Shown here in pieces: positions 1 to 7,041 of a DNA stretch of 64,000 bases. The stretch is from contig DAOUJW010000002.1 of NCBI GenBank assembly GCA_034422115.1, forward strand, positions 1-64,000, given 5' to 3'. Origin of the DNA: DAOUJW01 sp034422115 (GTDB lineage Bacteria; Chloroflexota; Dehalococcoidia; Lucifugimonadales; UBA2985). Made by a program: the position numbers and the translations under genes. The notes beneath the pieces were generated by a model, which saw nothing but the letters and a program-made list of their open reading frames with translations, did not search any database and had not been told where the DNA came from. Position 1 is the first letter of the stretch. Each line of letters begins with the position of its first letter.

Positions 1-3
1 GAA

Positions 4-22
4 GGGGGGGGGGGGGGGGGGG
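4..22. other. Poly-G run at the left edge (likely contig-end artefact)
   Basis: A nearly pure G tract occupies the first two dozen bases and is immediately followed by ordinary complex sequence. Nothing like it occurs elsewhere in the window. Long terminal G tracts are a known by-product of two-colour sequencing chemistry, so this is more likely an assembly edge than biology. Bases 23-176 hold no gene I can support. Confidence 0.6.
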
Positions 23-101
23 TGAAGTTGTCATCAGGCGGGATGGTCATGTTTCTGACTTATTCAGAGTATACCTAAGACCAGTTTCTTACCGAGCGAT
101 T

Positions 102-132
102 TTAGATTCTTCGCCTTTGGCTCAGAATGACA
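102..132. repeat. Half copy of the 'gattc...gaatgaca' inverted-repeat family (family A)
   Basis: Reads as TTAGATTCTTCGCC followed by CTCAGAATGACA. It matches the right arm of the two complete family A elements at 5027-5134 and 20466-20572. The left arm is absent, so it is a solo or eroded copy just upstream of the pdxS promoter. Confidence 0.5.
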
Positions 133-176
133 TATCCCAATAAGGACAAGTCCCTGCTGCTGGTCGCGCCCCCTCA

Positions 177-206
177 TTGGTAACAGGCGTTGCCCTGTTG
201 TATAAT
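177..206 (+). promoter_or_regulatory. Candidate sigma-70 promoter for pdxST
   Basis: TTGGTA (177-182) and TATAAT (201-206) are separated by 18 bases. A ribosome binding site, AAGGAG (239-244), lies shortly before the pdxS ATG at 251. The -10 box is a perfect consensus and the -35 box is moderate. Inferred from sequence only. Confidence 0.5.
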
Positions 207-250
207 GACCTAACCAGGGGCATTTCCCCGCAAGCGAGAAGGAGTGGTTT

Positions 251-1132
251 ATGGATCAGGGAACGTGGCGTGTTAAGGCCGGACTGGCCCAGATGCTCAA
301 GGGCGGCGTGATTATGGACGTGGTCTCCGCGGACCAGGCAAAGATAGCGGAGGACGCGGGGGCGTGCGCGGTCATGGCCCTGGAGCGGGTGCCGGCGGAC
401 ATCAGGGCCGCGGGCGGCGTGGCGCGCATGGCAGACCCGGCCCGCATCACGGCAATAATGCAGGCGGTCACCATTCCCGTCATGGCCAAGTGTCGAATAG
501 GCCACTTCGTGGAGGCGCAGGTGCTTGAGGCCCTGGGCGCGGACTACATCGACGAGTCGGAGGTGCTGACCCCCGCCGACGAGAGCAACCACATCTGGAA
601 GCACGACTTCAGGGTGCCCTTCGTCTGCGGCTGCCGCGACCTGGGTGAGGCCCTGCGGCGCATCGGCGAGGGCGCGGCCATGATCCGCACCAAGGGCGAG
701 GCCGGCACCGGCAACATCGTGGAGGCCGTGCGCCACATCCGGGCGGTCACGGGCGAGATCAAGAAGATTATGGGCATGTCCCAGGACGAGCTTATGGCTG
801 AGGCCAAGAACTTGGGCGCGCCCTTCGCCCTGGTGCAGGAGGTACACGACACGGGCCGTCTGCCCGTCGTCAACTTCGCTGCCGGGGGCGTCGCAACCCC
901 CGCAGACGCCGCCCTGATGATGCAGCTTGGAGCCGAGGGCGTCTTCGTCGGCTCCGGCATCTACAAGTCCAGCAACCCGGAGGTCAGGGCCAAGGCCATT
1001 GTGGCCGCCACCACCCACTACAACGACGCAGACGTCATAGCCAAGGCGTCCGAGGACCTGGGAGAGCCAATGCCAGGCATGGACGTGAGGACTATGAAGC
1101 AGGAGGAGATCCTGGCTGTACGAGGCTGGTAA
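251..1132 (+). CDS. pdxS: Pyridoxal 5'-phosphate synthase, lyase subunit PdxS
   Basis: PdxS is the (beta/alpha)8-barrel synthase of the DXP-independent vitamin B6 pathway. It condenses ribose 5-phosphate, glyceraldehyde 3-phosphate and ammonia into PLP, with ammonia supplied by PdxT. The 293-residue length is the usual family length. The sequence shows the conserved start region with GGVIMDV (Asp23) and MAKCRIGHFVEAQ with the Schiff-base lysine near residue 80. The phosphate-binding FAAGGVATPADAA and GVFVGSGI segments also appear in the second half. The ATG follows AAGGAG with good spacing. The stop lies one base before the GTG of pdxT, so the pair is translationally coupled. Identification is secure. 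Confidence 0.97.
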   Translation: MDQGTWRVKAGLAQMLKGGVIMDVVSADQAKIAEDAGACAVMALERVPADIRAAGGVARMADPARITAIMQAVTIPVMAKCRIGHFVEAQVLEALGADYIDESEVLTPADESNHIWKHDFRVPFVCGCRDLGEALRRIGEGAAMIRTKGEAGTGNIVEAVRHIRAVTGEIKKIMGMSQDELMAEAKNLGAPFALVQEVHDTGRLPVVNFAAGGVATPADAALMMQLGAEGVFVGSGIYKSSNPEVRAKAIVAATTHYNDADVIAKASEDLGEPMPGMDVRTMKQEEILAVRGW

Positions 1133-1133
1133 A

Positions 1134-1715
1134 GTGGCCCGGAAGGTGGGAGTCCTGGCCCTTCAGGGCGACTTCGCCGAGCACATGAAGTCCCTTGAGA
1201 CCATAGGCGCAGAGCCGGCAGAGGTGCGCCTGCCCGACGACTTGGTCGATATTGACGCCCTAATCATCCCCGGCGGGGAGAGCACCACCATTGTGAGGCT
1301 TATGGACGTCTTTGACCTGGCTAAAGTCATCAAGGGGCGGGTCAGGGACGGGATGCCCACCTGGGGCACCTGCGCAGGCATGATAGTCCTGGCCAGGAGC
1401 CTGGTTGAGGACAGGCCGCAGCCCCTGGGTCTTATGGATATCCGGGTCCAGCGCAACGCCTACGGCCGGCAGATAGACAGCTTTGAGACGGAGATCCCCG
1501 TCCCCGCGCTGGGCGAGGAGCGCTTCAGGGCGGTGTTCATACGCGCTCCCGCCATCGAATCGATCGGGCCGTCGGTGGAGCCTCTGGCCTGTCTGGAGAA
1601 CGGCCAGGTGGTGGCGGCCCGGGAGGGCAACCTGCTGGTGACGGCCTTCCACCCGGAGCTGACCACCGACACCAGGTTCCACTCCTACTTCCTGGGCATG
1701 GACGCGGGGGAGTGA
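1134..1715 (+). CDS. pdxT: Pyridoxal 5'-phosphate synthase, glutaminase subunit PdxT
   Basis: PdxT is the class I glutamine amidotransferase that releases ammonia from glutamine and channels it to PdxS. It has 193 residues, as usual. It opens with VGVLALQGDFAEH and carries the oxyanion segment PGGEST near residues 47-52. The nucleophile Cys80 lies in WGTCAGM, and the His/Glu of the triad are in AFHPELT near the C-terminus. The start is GTG, one base after the pdxS stop. It is in turn followed after one base by the GTG of the next gene, so all three are probably one operon. Cytoplasmic. Confidence 0.97.
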   Translation: MARKVGVLALQGDFAEHMKSLETIGAEPAEVRLPDDLVDIDALIIPGGESTTIVRLMDVFDLAKVIKGRVRDGMPTWGTCAGMIVLARSLVEDRPQPLGLMDIRVQRNAYGRQIDSFETEIPVPALGEERFRAVFIRAPAIESIGPSVEPLACLENGQVVAAREGNLLVTAFHPELTTDTRFHSYFLGMDAGE

Positions 1716-1716
1716 A

Positions 1717-2646
1717 GTGACGATACGCACTCTCCGCTCCGTCGACGTTCTGAGGGCCTTAATGGGCACAGGGCGTATGGGCGCGGACTCCGCCCAGACC
1801 TGGGACAAGATGGGCGTTGCCTCCCCAGACGCGCTCAGCGCCGTGTCCGTAGCCAGAGGCCTGATGCTGAACGGAGACGGCGAGCGGTGCAGCGTCTCGA
1901 CGGCGGGACTATCGCTCCAGGGTTTGGCCTCAGTGCGCCCCCGCTCCGGGCCTCGCGCCTGGGAGGTGGACCGCTTCCACCTGTCGCCGGACCTGGAGAG
2001 AGAGGGCGTGGAGCTGCTGGAGAAGATGTGCTCTATGGCGGGCGAGCAAGGAGGCCAGAAGGTCTTCCTGCGGCTGTCCGGCTGGAGTCCGGTGATGAGC
2101 ATCGCGGCTGCGGCGGGCTTCGTATCCTGCGCCCAGGAGACGCTTTATCGGAGAGACTCCCCCATGTCCAACGCTGCGCCCACCACCAAGTTCATCCGCC
2201 CTCCCATGCTCAGCGACGACTACGCCGTCTTCCGCCTCTACTGCGAGTGCGCCCCGTCGAAATCGAAGTCGTCTTACGCCCACACCTTCGACGAGTGGAG
2301 CGACGCGATGGAGCCTTCGGGAAGGGAGGAGCAGCGTGGCATCTACGAGGGCGAAGGCGGCCTGCGCGGCTGGGTGCGGGTGGCCTACGGCAGGCAGACG
2401 GCCAACAGGCTTGAGGTGATGGTGCACCAGGGTGAGGAATCCGGCACCTGGGAGGACATGGTGACGTGGGGGCTGCACCAGGGACGGACCGGGACGCCCT
2501 TCGTGGCTCTTGTGCCGGACCACCAGACCATACTGGCGCGGGTGCTGGAGAAGAGGGGGTTCATTCCCACGGGCGGATACTACCTCATGGTGAAGTCCAC
2601 TGCCGCGCGGGTCAAGGAGCCGGCGCTGGCCCCGGCGAGCGCATAG
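1717..2646 (+). CDS. GNAT-like acetyltransferase, two-domain, function unknown
   Basis: A 309-residue protein starting with GTG one base after pdxT. Sequence texture suggests two tandem GNAT-type halves. The first half (about residues 60-145) has a DRFHLSPDL strand followed by a helix and a FLRLSGWSPVMSIAAAAGF segment, resembling the second half of a GNAT fold. The second half (about residues 165-290) ends in VALVPDHQTILARVLEKRGFIPTGGYYLMVK, again like the C-terminal GNAT strands. I see no convincing acetyl-CoA R/QxxGxG/A loop. It may therefore be a degenerate or non-catalytic member. Its position in the pdxST operon does not reveal a substrate. The family call is tentative. Confidence 0.6.
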   Translation: MTIRTLRSVDVLRALMGTGRMGADSAQTWDKMGVASPDALSAVSVARGLMLNGDGERCSVSTAGLSLQGLASVRPRSGPRAWEVDRFHLSPDLEREGVELLEKMCSMAGEQGGQKVFLRLSGWSPVMSIAAAAGFVSCAQETLYRRDSPMSNAAPTTKFIRPPMLSDDYAVFRLYCECAPSKSKSSYAHTFDEWSDAMEPSGREEQRGIYEGEGGLRGWVRVAYGRQTANRLEVMVHQGEESGTWEDMVTWGLHQGRTGTPFVALVPDHQTILARVLEKRGFIPTGGYYLMVKSTAARVKEPALAPASA

Positions 2647-2676
2647 CCATAACCGTTTGAGGGTGCGAAAGGAGTT

Positions 2677-4209
2677 ATGCAGAAGTACATCGTTGACGAT
2701 CTGGAGTCCCTGGTAGAGGCGCTGCCTCCCCACATCAAGTCGCCCCTCAGGGAGCGGGCGGACATGAGCGAGCTGCTGGAGGTTGTCCTGGACATGGGGC
2801 GCTCCCCGGAGGCGAGGTTCCCCGGCCGGGAGATCGTGCTGGCCCAGACGGAGGTCACCGAGGCCGACATACAGCACGTGGTGGACAGGATTGGCGCTTT
2901 CGGCGACGACAACCGGGCCGGCATAGAGCGCACCCTGCATCGAATATCCGCCATACGCAACCGGGGCGGGAAGATAGTGGGCCTGACCTGCCGCATAGGG
3001 CGCGCCGTATTCGGGACGATACGCGTCATCGATGACCTTGTGAGGAGCGGCAAGAGCATCCTGCTCCTGGGCCGCCCGGGCATGGGCAAGACGACAATGC
3101 TGAGGGAGGTGGCCCGCGTGCTGGCGGACGACGTGCGCAAGCGCGTCATCATCGTGGACACCTCCAACGAGATAGCCGGAGACGGCGACATTCCTCACCC
3201 CGCCATTGGCCGCGCCCGGCGCATGCAGGTGGTCACCCCCGCCCTTCAGCACGCCGTGATGATTGAGGCGGTGGAGAACCACATGCCGGAGGTCATCATC
3301 ATCGACGAGATGGGCACGGAGCTTGAGGCCGCCGCCGCCCGCACCATCGCTGAGAGGGGCGTGCAGCTCATCGCCACCGCTCACGGCAACACCCTGAACA
3401 ACCTGGTGCTCAACCCCACCCTGTCCGACCTGGTTGGCGGGATTCAGACCGTCACCCTGGGAGACGAGGAGGCCCGCCGCCGCCGCACACAGAAGAGCGT
3501 CCTGGAGCGGAAGTCCCCGCCAACCTTCGACGTGGTGGTGGAGATACAGGACTGGGACCGCGTCGCCGTCCACGACAACGTGGCCAAGGTGGTGGACGCC
3601 ATGCTCAGGGGCTTCCCCCTGTCGCCTGAGGTCCGCGCGGCGGACGAGCGCGGGGAGGTCCAGGTGTCGACGGAGAGCGCTCCCCCCGCCCTCTTCCCGG
3701 AGGACGAGGTGGAGGACGTTTTTGAGGAGCAGGACGGTTCGCCCTCCTCCGTTCGTCGCATAAGGATACTACCCTTCGGAGTCAGCAAGGGGCGGGTGTC
3801 GCAGATAGTCCACACCACCAGGATGCCCATAGAGGTGGTGGACAACCTTGACCGGGCGGAGGTGCTGCTCACCACCAAGCAGTTCTTCCGCAAGATGCCC
3901 AAGCTGCTCAAGAGCGCCGAGGATACGGGCAAGTCCATCTTCGTGCTGAGGAAGAACACCCTGGGCCAGATTAGGGAGTTCCTCATGGACCTCTCGCGTG
4001 ACAGGGGGTGGGAGGACCCCGTGGCAAGGGCCGTCAGGGAGGCCCAGGAGGCCGCGGAGCAGGTGCGAGGCGGACAGGACGTGGTCACCCTGACCCCCCA
4101 GATAGCCTACATCCGGCGGCTTCAGCACCAGATAGCCCAGGAGAGCAGCCTGGCCTCGACGAGCGTGGGGCGCGAGCCCTACCGCCGGGTGACCATCTCC
4201 CGCAGGTAG
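2677..4209 (+). CDS. AAA ATPase with C-terminal R3H domain (SpoIIIAA/Ycf45-like)
   Basis: A 510-residue protein. An N-terminal region of about 110 residues precedes an AAA core with Walker A LLLGRPGMGKTT (about residues 129-140) and Walker B EVIIIDEMGTELEA. A sensor-like LIATAHGNTL segment follows, as in SpoIIIAA-type and chloroplast Ycf45 ATPases. An acidic linker (about 325-350) leads to a region with IEVVDNLDRAEVLLTTK and a terminal R3H-like tail ending LTPQIAYIRRLQHQIAQ...GREPYRRV. R3H domains bind single-stranded nucleic acid. The cellular role of this architecture is unknown. It has no sporulation context here. It lies 10 bases before tmk, so co-transcription is likely. Confidence 0.88.
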   Translation: MQKYIVDDLESLVEALPPHIKSPLRERADMSELLEVVLDMGRSPEARFPGREIVLAQTEVTEADIQHVVDRIGAFGDDNRAGIERTLHRISAIRNRGGKIVGLTCRIGRAVFGTIRVIDDLVRSGKSILLLGRPGMGKTTMLREVARVLADDVRKRVIIVDTSNEIAGDGDIPHPAIGRARRMQVVTPALQHAVMIEAVENHMPEVIIIDEMGTELEAAAARTIAERGVQLIATAHGNTLNNLVLNPTLSDLVGGIQTVTLGDEEARRRRTQKSVLERKSPPTFDVVVEIQDWDRVAVHDNVAKVVDAMLRGFPLSPEVRAADERGEVQVSTESAPPALFPEDEVEDVFEEQDGSPSSVRRIRILPFGVSKGRVSQIVHTTRMPIEVVDNLDRAEVLLTTKQFFRKMPKLLKSAEDTGKSIFVLRKNTLGQIREFLMDLSRDRGWEDPVARAVREAQEAAEQVRGGQDVVTLTPQIAYIRRLQHQIAQESSLASTSVGREPYRRVTISRR

Positions 4210-4219
4210 GCCGGAAGCG

Positions 4220-4981
4220 ATGACCGGCGGTCTTTTCATCACCCTTGAGGGCGGCGACGGGAGCGGCAAGAGCACCCAGGTGCAGGCCCTTGTTAGCCGC
4301 CTTGAGCAGCACAAGATACCCTTGACCGTCGTCCGGGAGCCGGGCGGCACTCAGCTGGGTGTCCTGCTTAGGCAGGTGCTGAAGTTCTCGACCGCTCCCA
4401 GGTCTTCGGAGGCCGAGTTGCTGCTGTTCAACGCCTCCCGCGCGCAGCTGGTGTCGGAGGTGATACGCCCCGCTCTTGAGAGGGGCCAGGTCGTCGTGTC
4501 CGACCGCTTCGCCGACTCCACGGTCGCCTACCAGGGATACGGCAGGGGCCTTCCCCCGGACCAGGTGGAGGCGGTGAACGCCGTGGGCACGGTGGGCCTC
4601 AAGCCGGACCTGACCGTCCTGCTGGACTTTCCGCCGGAGGAGAGGCTGAAGAGGGGCGACTGGTCGTACAAAGACCAGATGGAGCGGAAGGCCGTAATCG
4701 ACTTCTCCGACGGGTTGAGGCAGGGCCAGCTGTTCTCAGGGGAAGATCAACCGAAGGACGTGCTGGACTCAAGCCAGTGGTCGAGGCAGGGCACACTGTT
4801 CGAGGGTGGATACGAGGACAAGGAGGTCATGGACTTTCACCGGCGGGTGCGCCAGGGGTACCTGGAGCTTGCCAGTCGGGAGCCTGAGCGGTGGCTCACC
4901 ATAGACGCCCGGCTGTCCCCACAGGAGGTCACCGACCTCATCTGGCAACGGGTGGAGCCAATGCTGCCAGTAGCACGATAA
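4220..4981 (+). CDS. tmk: Thymidylate kinase with a triplicated LID segment
   Basis: dTMP kinase phosphorylates dTMP to dTDP. P-loop EGGDGSGKST is at residues 10-19, the VREPGGT motif at 38-44 and the DRFADST motif at 95-101. PDLTVLLD precedes the LID. At 253 residues it is about 40-50 longer than typical bacterial enzymes. The extra length lies in residues 157-222, which consist of three consecutive 22-residue units: KAVIDF...RQGQLF, KDVLDS...RQGTLF and KEVMDF...RQGYLE. The third unit matches the normal FHxRVRxGYLEL segment of the family, so the other two appear to be duplications. Start ATG is 10 bases after the preceding gene. Confidence 0.93.
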   Translation: MTGGLFITLEGGDGSGKSTQVQALVSRLEQHKIPLTVVREPGGTQLGVLLRQVLKFSTAPRSSEAELLLFNASRAQLVSEVIRPALERGQVVVSDRFADSTVAYQGYGRGLPPDQVEAVNAVGTVGLKPDLTVLLDFPPEERLKRGDWSYKDQMERKAVIDFSDGLRQGQLFSGEDQPKDVLDSSQWSRQGTLFEGGYEDKEVMDFHRRVRQGYLELASREPERWLTIDARLSPQEVTDLIWQRVEPMLPVAR

Positions 4982-5026
4982 GGAGACACTTGCATAATTT
5001 GCTCCAAAGTTCCACGCCCAGTTTCT

Positions 5027-5134
5027 GTCATTCCGAGCGCAGCGAGGAATCCAAAGTGTTCGGTGCAGGACACCGTAGTCTTGTGGACAGAGATTTTAGA
5101 TTCCTCAGTTCGCTGCGCTCCCTTCGGAATGACA
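5027..5134. repeat. Complete family A inverted-repeat element (about 108 bp)
   Basis: Left arm TGTCATTCCGAGCGCAGCGA...GGAATCC (5027-5052) and right arm AGATTCCTCAGTTCGCTGCGC...GGAATGACA (5098-5134) are near-perfect inverted complements separated by about 45 bases. A second copy of the same design lies at 20466-20572. It fills most of the 220-base gap between tmk and the next gene. No coding capacity is evident. Confidence 0.8.
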
Positions 5135-5201
5135 ATGAACCCGCCTTTGCTGAGAATACGCTGGAGCTACATAAGAACCTCAAGGAAACGATGCGCTAGC
5201 C

Positions 5202-5987
5202 ATGAGCCGGGTGCGCCTGATTCACTGGAAGGCGGCAGAAGCCGAAGAGCGTGTTGACCGGCTCCGGGCCGCCGGCTACGAGGTCGTCTACAGGGACATG
5301 GGCAACTCCGCCGACCTGAAGGAGCTTGCGGAGGACCTTGGGGACGTGGTGGTCATAGACCTGGGCCGCCTGCCCTCTCACGGCCGGGACATCGCCTTGT
5401 GGCTGAGGGAGCGCAAGTCCACCCGCCATGTGCCTCTGGTCTTCGCCGGCGGCGACCCGCAGAAGGTGGACCGCATCAGGGAGCTTCTGCCGGACGCCGT
5501 CTACGCCTCCTGGGACGATATGGACGCTGCCCTGGAACATGCCATTAGCAACGCCCCTGCGGACCCTGTTGTACCCCGCTCCAGCTTCGAGGCCTACTCC
5601 GGCACTCCCCTGCCAAAGAAGCTGGGTATCAAAGAGGGTTCCAGTGTTCTGCTGATAGACCCTCCGGCGGACTTCGGCGAGACCCTGGGAGAGCTGCCCC
5701 AGGGCGCGACGCTGCGCACCCAGGCAGACGGCCCGTGTCCCCTGGCCATCTGGTTCACAAGGTCGAGGGAGGAGTTGGAGGGTCGGCTGGATGAGGCTGT
5801 GCGGTCTCTGGCGGAAGGCGGCAGCCTGTGGATAGCCTCGCCCAAGAAGGCCTCCAGAGTCGTAACGGACCTCAACCAGAACATCGTGCGGGAGGTGGGC
5901 TTGGCCGCGGGGCTGGTGGACTACAAGGTGTGCTCCATAGACAAGACGTGGTCGGGGCTGCTGTTCACGCGGCGGCGTTCGGTCTAG
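5202..5987 (+). CDS. DUF3052-containing protein with N-terminal receiver-like domain
   Basis: A 261-residue protein. The first 120 residues read like a Rossmann/CheY-type receiver fold. They have alternating strands VRLIHW, YEVVYR, DVVVIDLGRLP (Asp at the end of strand three, where a phospho-acceptor would lie) and HVPLVFAGG. The rest begins TPLPKKLGIKEGSSVLLIDPP and continues with a WFTRSREELEGRL segment, a SLWIASPKKAS segment and a VDYKVCSIDKTWSGLLFTRR ending. This is the DUF3052 pattern, a family of unknown function. The fusion suggests a regulatory or sensing role, but that is inference. It lies downstream of a repeat-filled gap and may have its own promoter. Confidence 0.8.
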   Translation: MSRVRLIHWKAAEAEERVDRLRAAGYEVVYRDMGNSADLKELAEDLGDVVVIDLGRLPSHGRDIALWLRERKSTRHVPLVFAGGDPQKVDRIRELLPDAVYASWDDMDAALEHAISNAPADPVVPRSSFEAYSGTPLPKKLGIKEGSSVLLIDPPADFGETLGELPQGATLRTQADGPCPLAIWFTRSREELEGRLDEAVRSLAEGGSLWIASPKKASRVVTDLNQNIVREVGLAAGLVDYKVCSIDKTWSGLLFTRRRSV

Positions 5988-6021
5988 GCAAGGGAACGAA
6001 ATGTGTAGAGTAGCAGACTAA

Positions 6022-6116
6022 CCCGCTCATGGTGAGCTTGTCGAACCATTTGAGCGGGTAGATATTGGGTATAGTATTCCCGCTCATTTCCTTCGACAGG
6101 CTCAGGATGAGCGGGA
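6022..6116. repeat. Family B bipartite hairpin element, copy 1
   Basis: Two hairpins lie back to back: CCCGCTCATGGTGAGCTTGTC...TTGAGCGGG (6022-6058) and CCCGCTCATTTCCTTCGACAGG...ATGAGCGGGA (6079-6116). They are separated by about 20 AT-rich bases. The two halves carry the 'TGAGC(C/T)TGTCGAA' core in opposite orientation. The same arrangement recurs at 27623-27718 and 60932-61023. Copy 1 lies in the gap between the DUF3052 gene and the amidohydrolase gene. Confidence 0.85.
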
Positions 6117-6153
6117 AAAGAAGCTCCTAGTCTGGACCGCCTATTTTACAGCA

Positions 6154-7020
6154 ATGATTATTGACTTCCACACCCACGTCTTTCCCGCGGAGGTTCGCGA
6201 CAGACGCGAGGAGTACCTGCCAAGTGACCTCACTCTCCAGACCCTCTACGCGAACCCGGACGCGCGCATGGCCAGCGCCGAGGAGCTTGTGGCCACCATG
6301 GCCGGCGCGGGCATAGACCTGTCCGTAGCTCAGGGCATAGGCTGGAACGACATCGGCTTGGCACAGGAGGCCAACGACTATGTCATAGAGTCGGTGCGCC
6401 GCTTTCCCATGAAGCTCAAGGGCTTCTGCTCCGTCAACCCCGCCTGGGGCGCGGCGGCCGCGGCTGAGGTGGAGCGGTGCGCCCAGGCGGGCCTTGTGGG
6501 CATTGGGGAGCTGCACCCGGACACACAGGGCTTTGACCTGGGCGACAGGTCGGTTATGGCTCCCCTCATGGAGGCGGCCGCAAGCCTGGGGCTGCCCGTA
6601 CTTACCCACTCCTCGGAGCCTGTCGGGCACCAGTACGCGGGGAAGGGCCGCACCACGCCGGAGGTGCTCTGCCGCTTCATAGGTAACTTCCCGGACGCCG
6701 CCATAATCTGCGCCCACTGGGGCGGGGGTCTCCCCTTCTACGCCCTCATGCCTGAGGTGGGAAAATCCCTGCAAAACGTCTACTTTGACACAGCCGCGTC
6801 TCCCTTCCTCTACAGGCCTCAGGTGTTCGAGACAGTCGTGGGGCTGGTTGGCGGAGACAAGGTGCTCCTGGGCACCGACTACCCGCTCATCGACCAGAAG
6901 CGGCTCATCCGGCAGGTCACGGACTCGCCCATCTCCGACGAGGCCAAGGAGGGCATTCTGTACAACAACGCCGCGAGCCTCCTGGGGCTGCCCGTATTGA
7001 ACGGCTCAGAGCCTTCGTAG
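6154..7020 (+). CDS. Amidohydrolase family protein (TIM-barrel metal-dependent hydrolase)
   Basis: A 288-residue amidohydrolase-2 type protein. The N-terminal IIDFHTHVFP carries the HxH metal motif. GLPVLTHSSEP near residues 146-156 supplies a metal-binding His. IICAHWGGGLPFY (about 183-195) supplies another, and LLGTDYPLID (about 237-246) supplies the catalytic Asp. This set is typical of decarboxylase/hydrolase members such as the ACMSD-related group. The substrate cannot be read from sequence. It stands alone between repeats and a convergent ThDP enzyme. Confidence 0.88.
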   Translation: MIIDFHTHVFPAEVRDRREEYLPSDLTLQTLYANPDARMASAEELVATMAGAGIDLSVAQGIGWNDIGLAQEANDYVIESVRRFPMKLKGFCSVNPAWGAAAAAEVERCAQAGLVGIGELHPDTQGFDLGDRSVMAPLMEAAASLGLPVLTHSSEPVGHQYAGKGRTTPEVLCRFIGNFPDAAIICAHWGGGLPFYALMPEVGKSLQNVYFDTAASPFLYRPQVFETVVGLVGGDKVLLGTDYPLIDQKRLIRQVTDSPISDEAKEGILYNNAASLLGLPVLNGSEPS

Positions 7021-7041
7021 ATAGCGCCGGAGAGCCGCGGG

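Noticed and set aside
122..1018. Long open frame on the minus strand opposite pdxS
   Set aside because: It mirrors the pdxS coding frame and has low-complexity His/Gly/Ala-rich composition typical of antisense frames in GC-rich DNA.
1930..3573. 547-codon open frame on the minus strand opposite the GNAT-like and R3H genes
   Set aside because: It spans two real plus-strand genes and their intergenic region with no family signal. GC-rich shadow frame.
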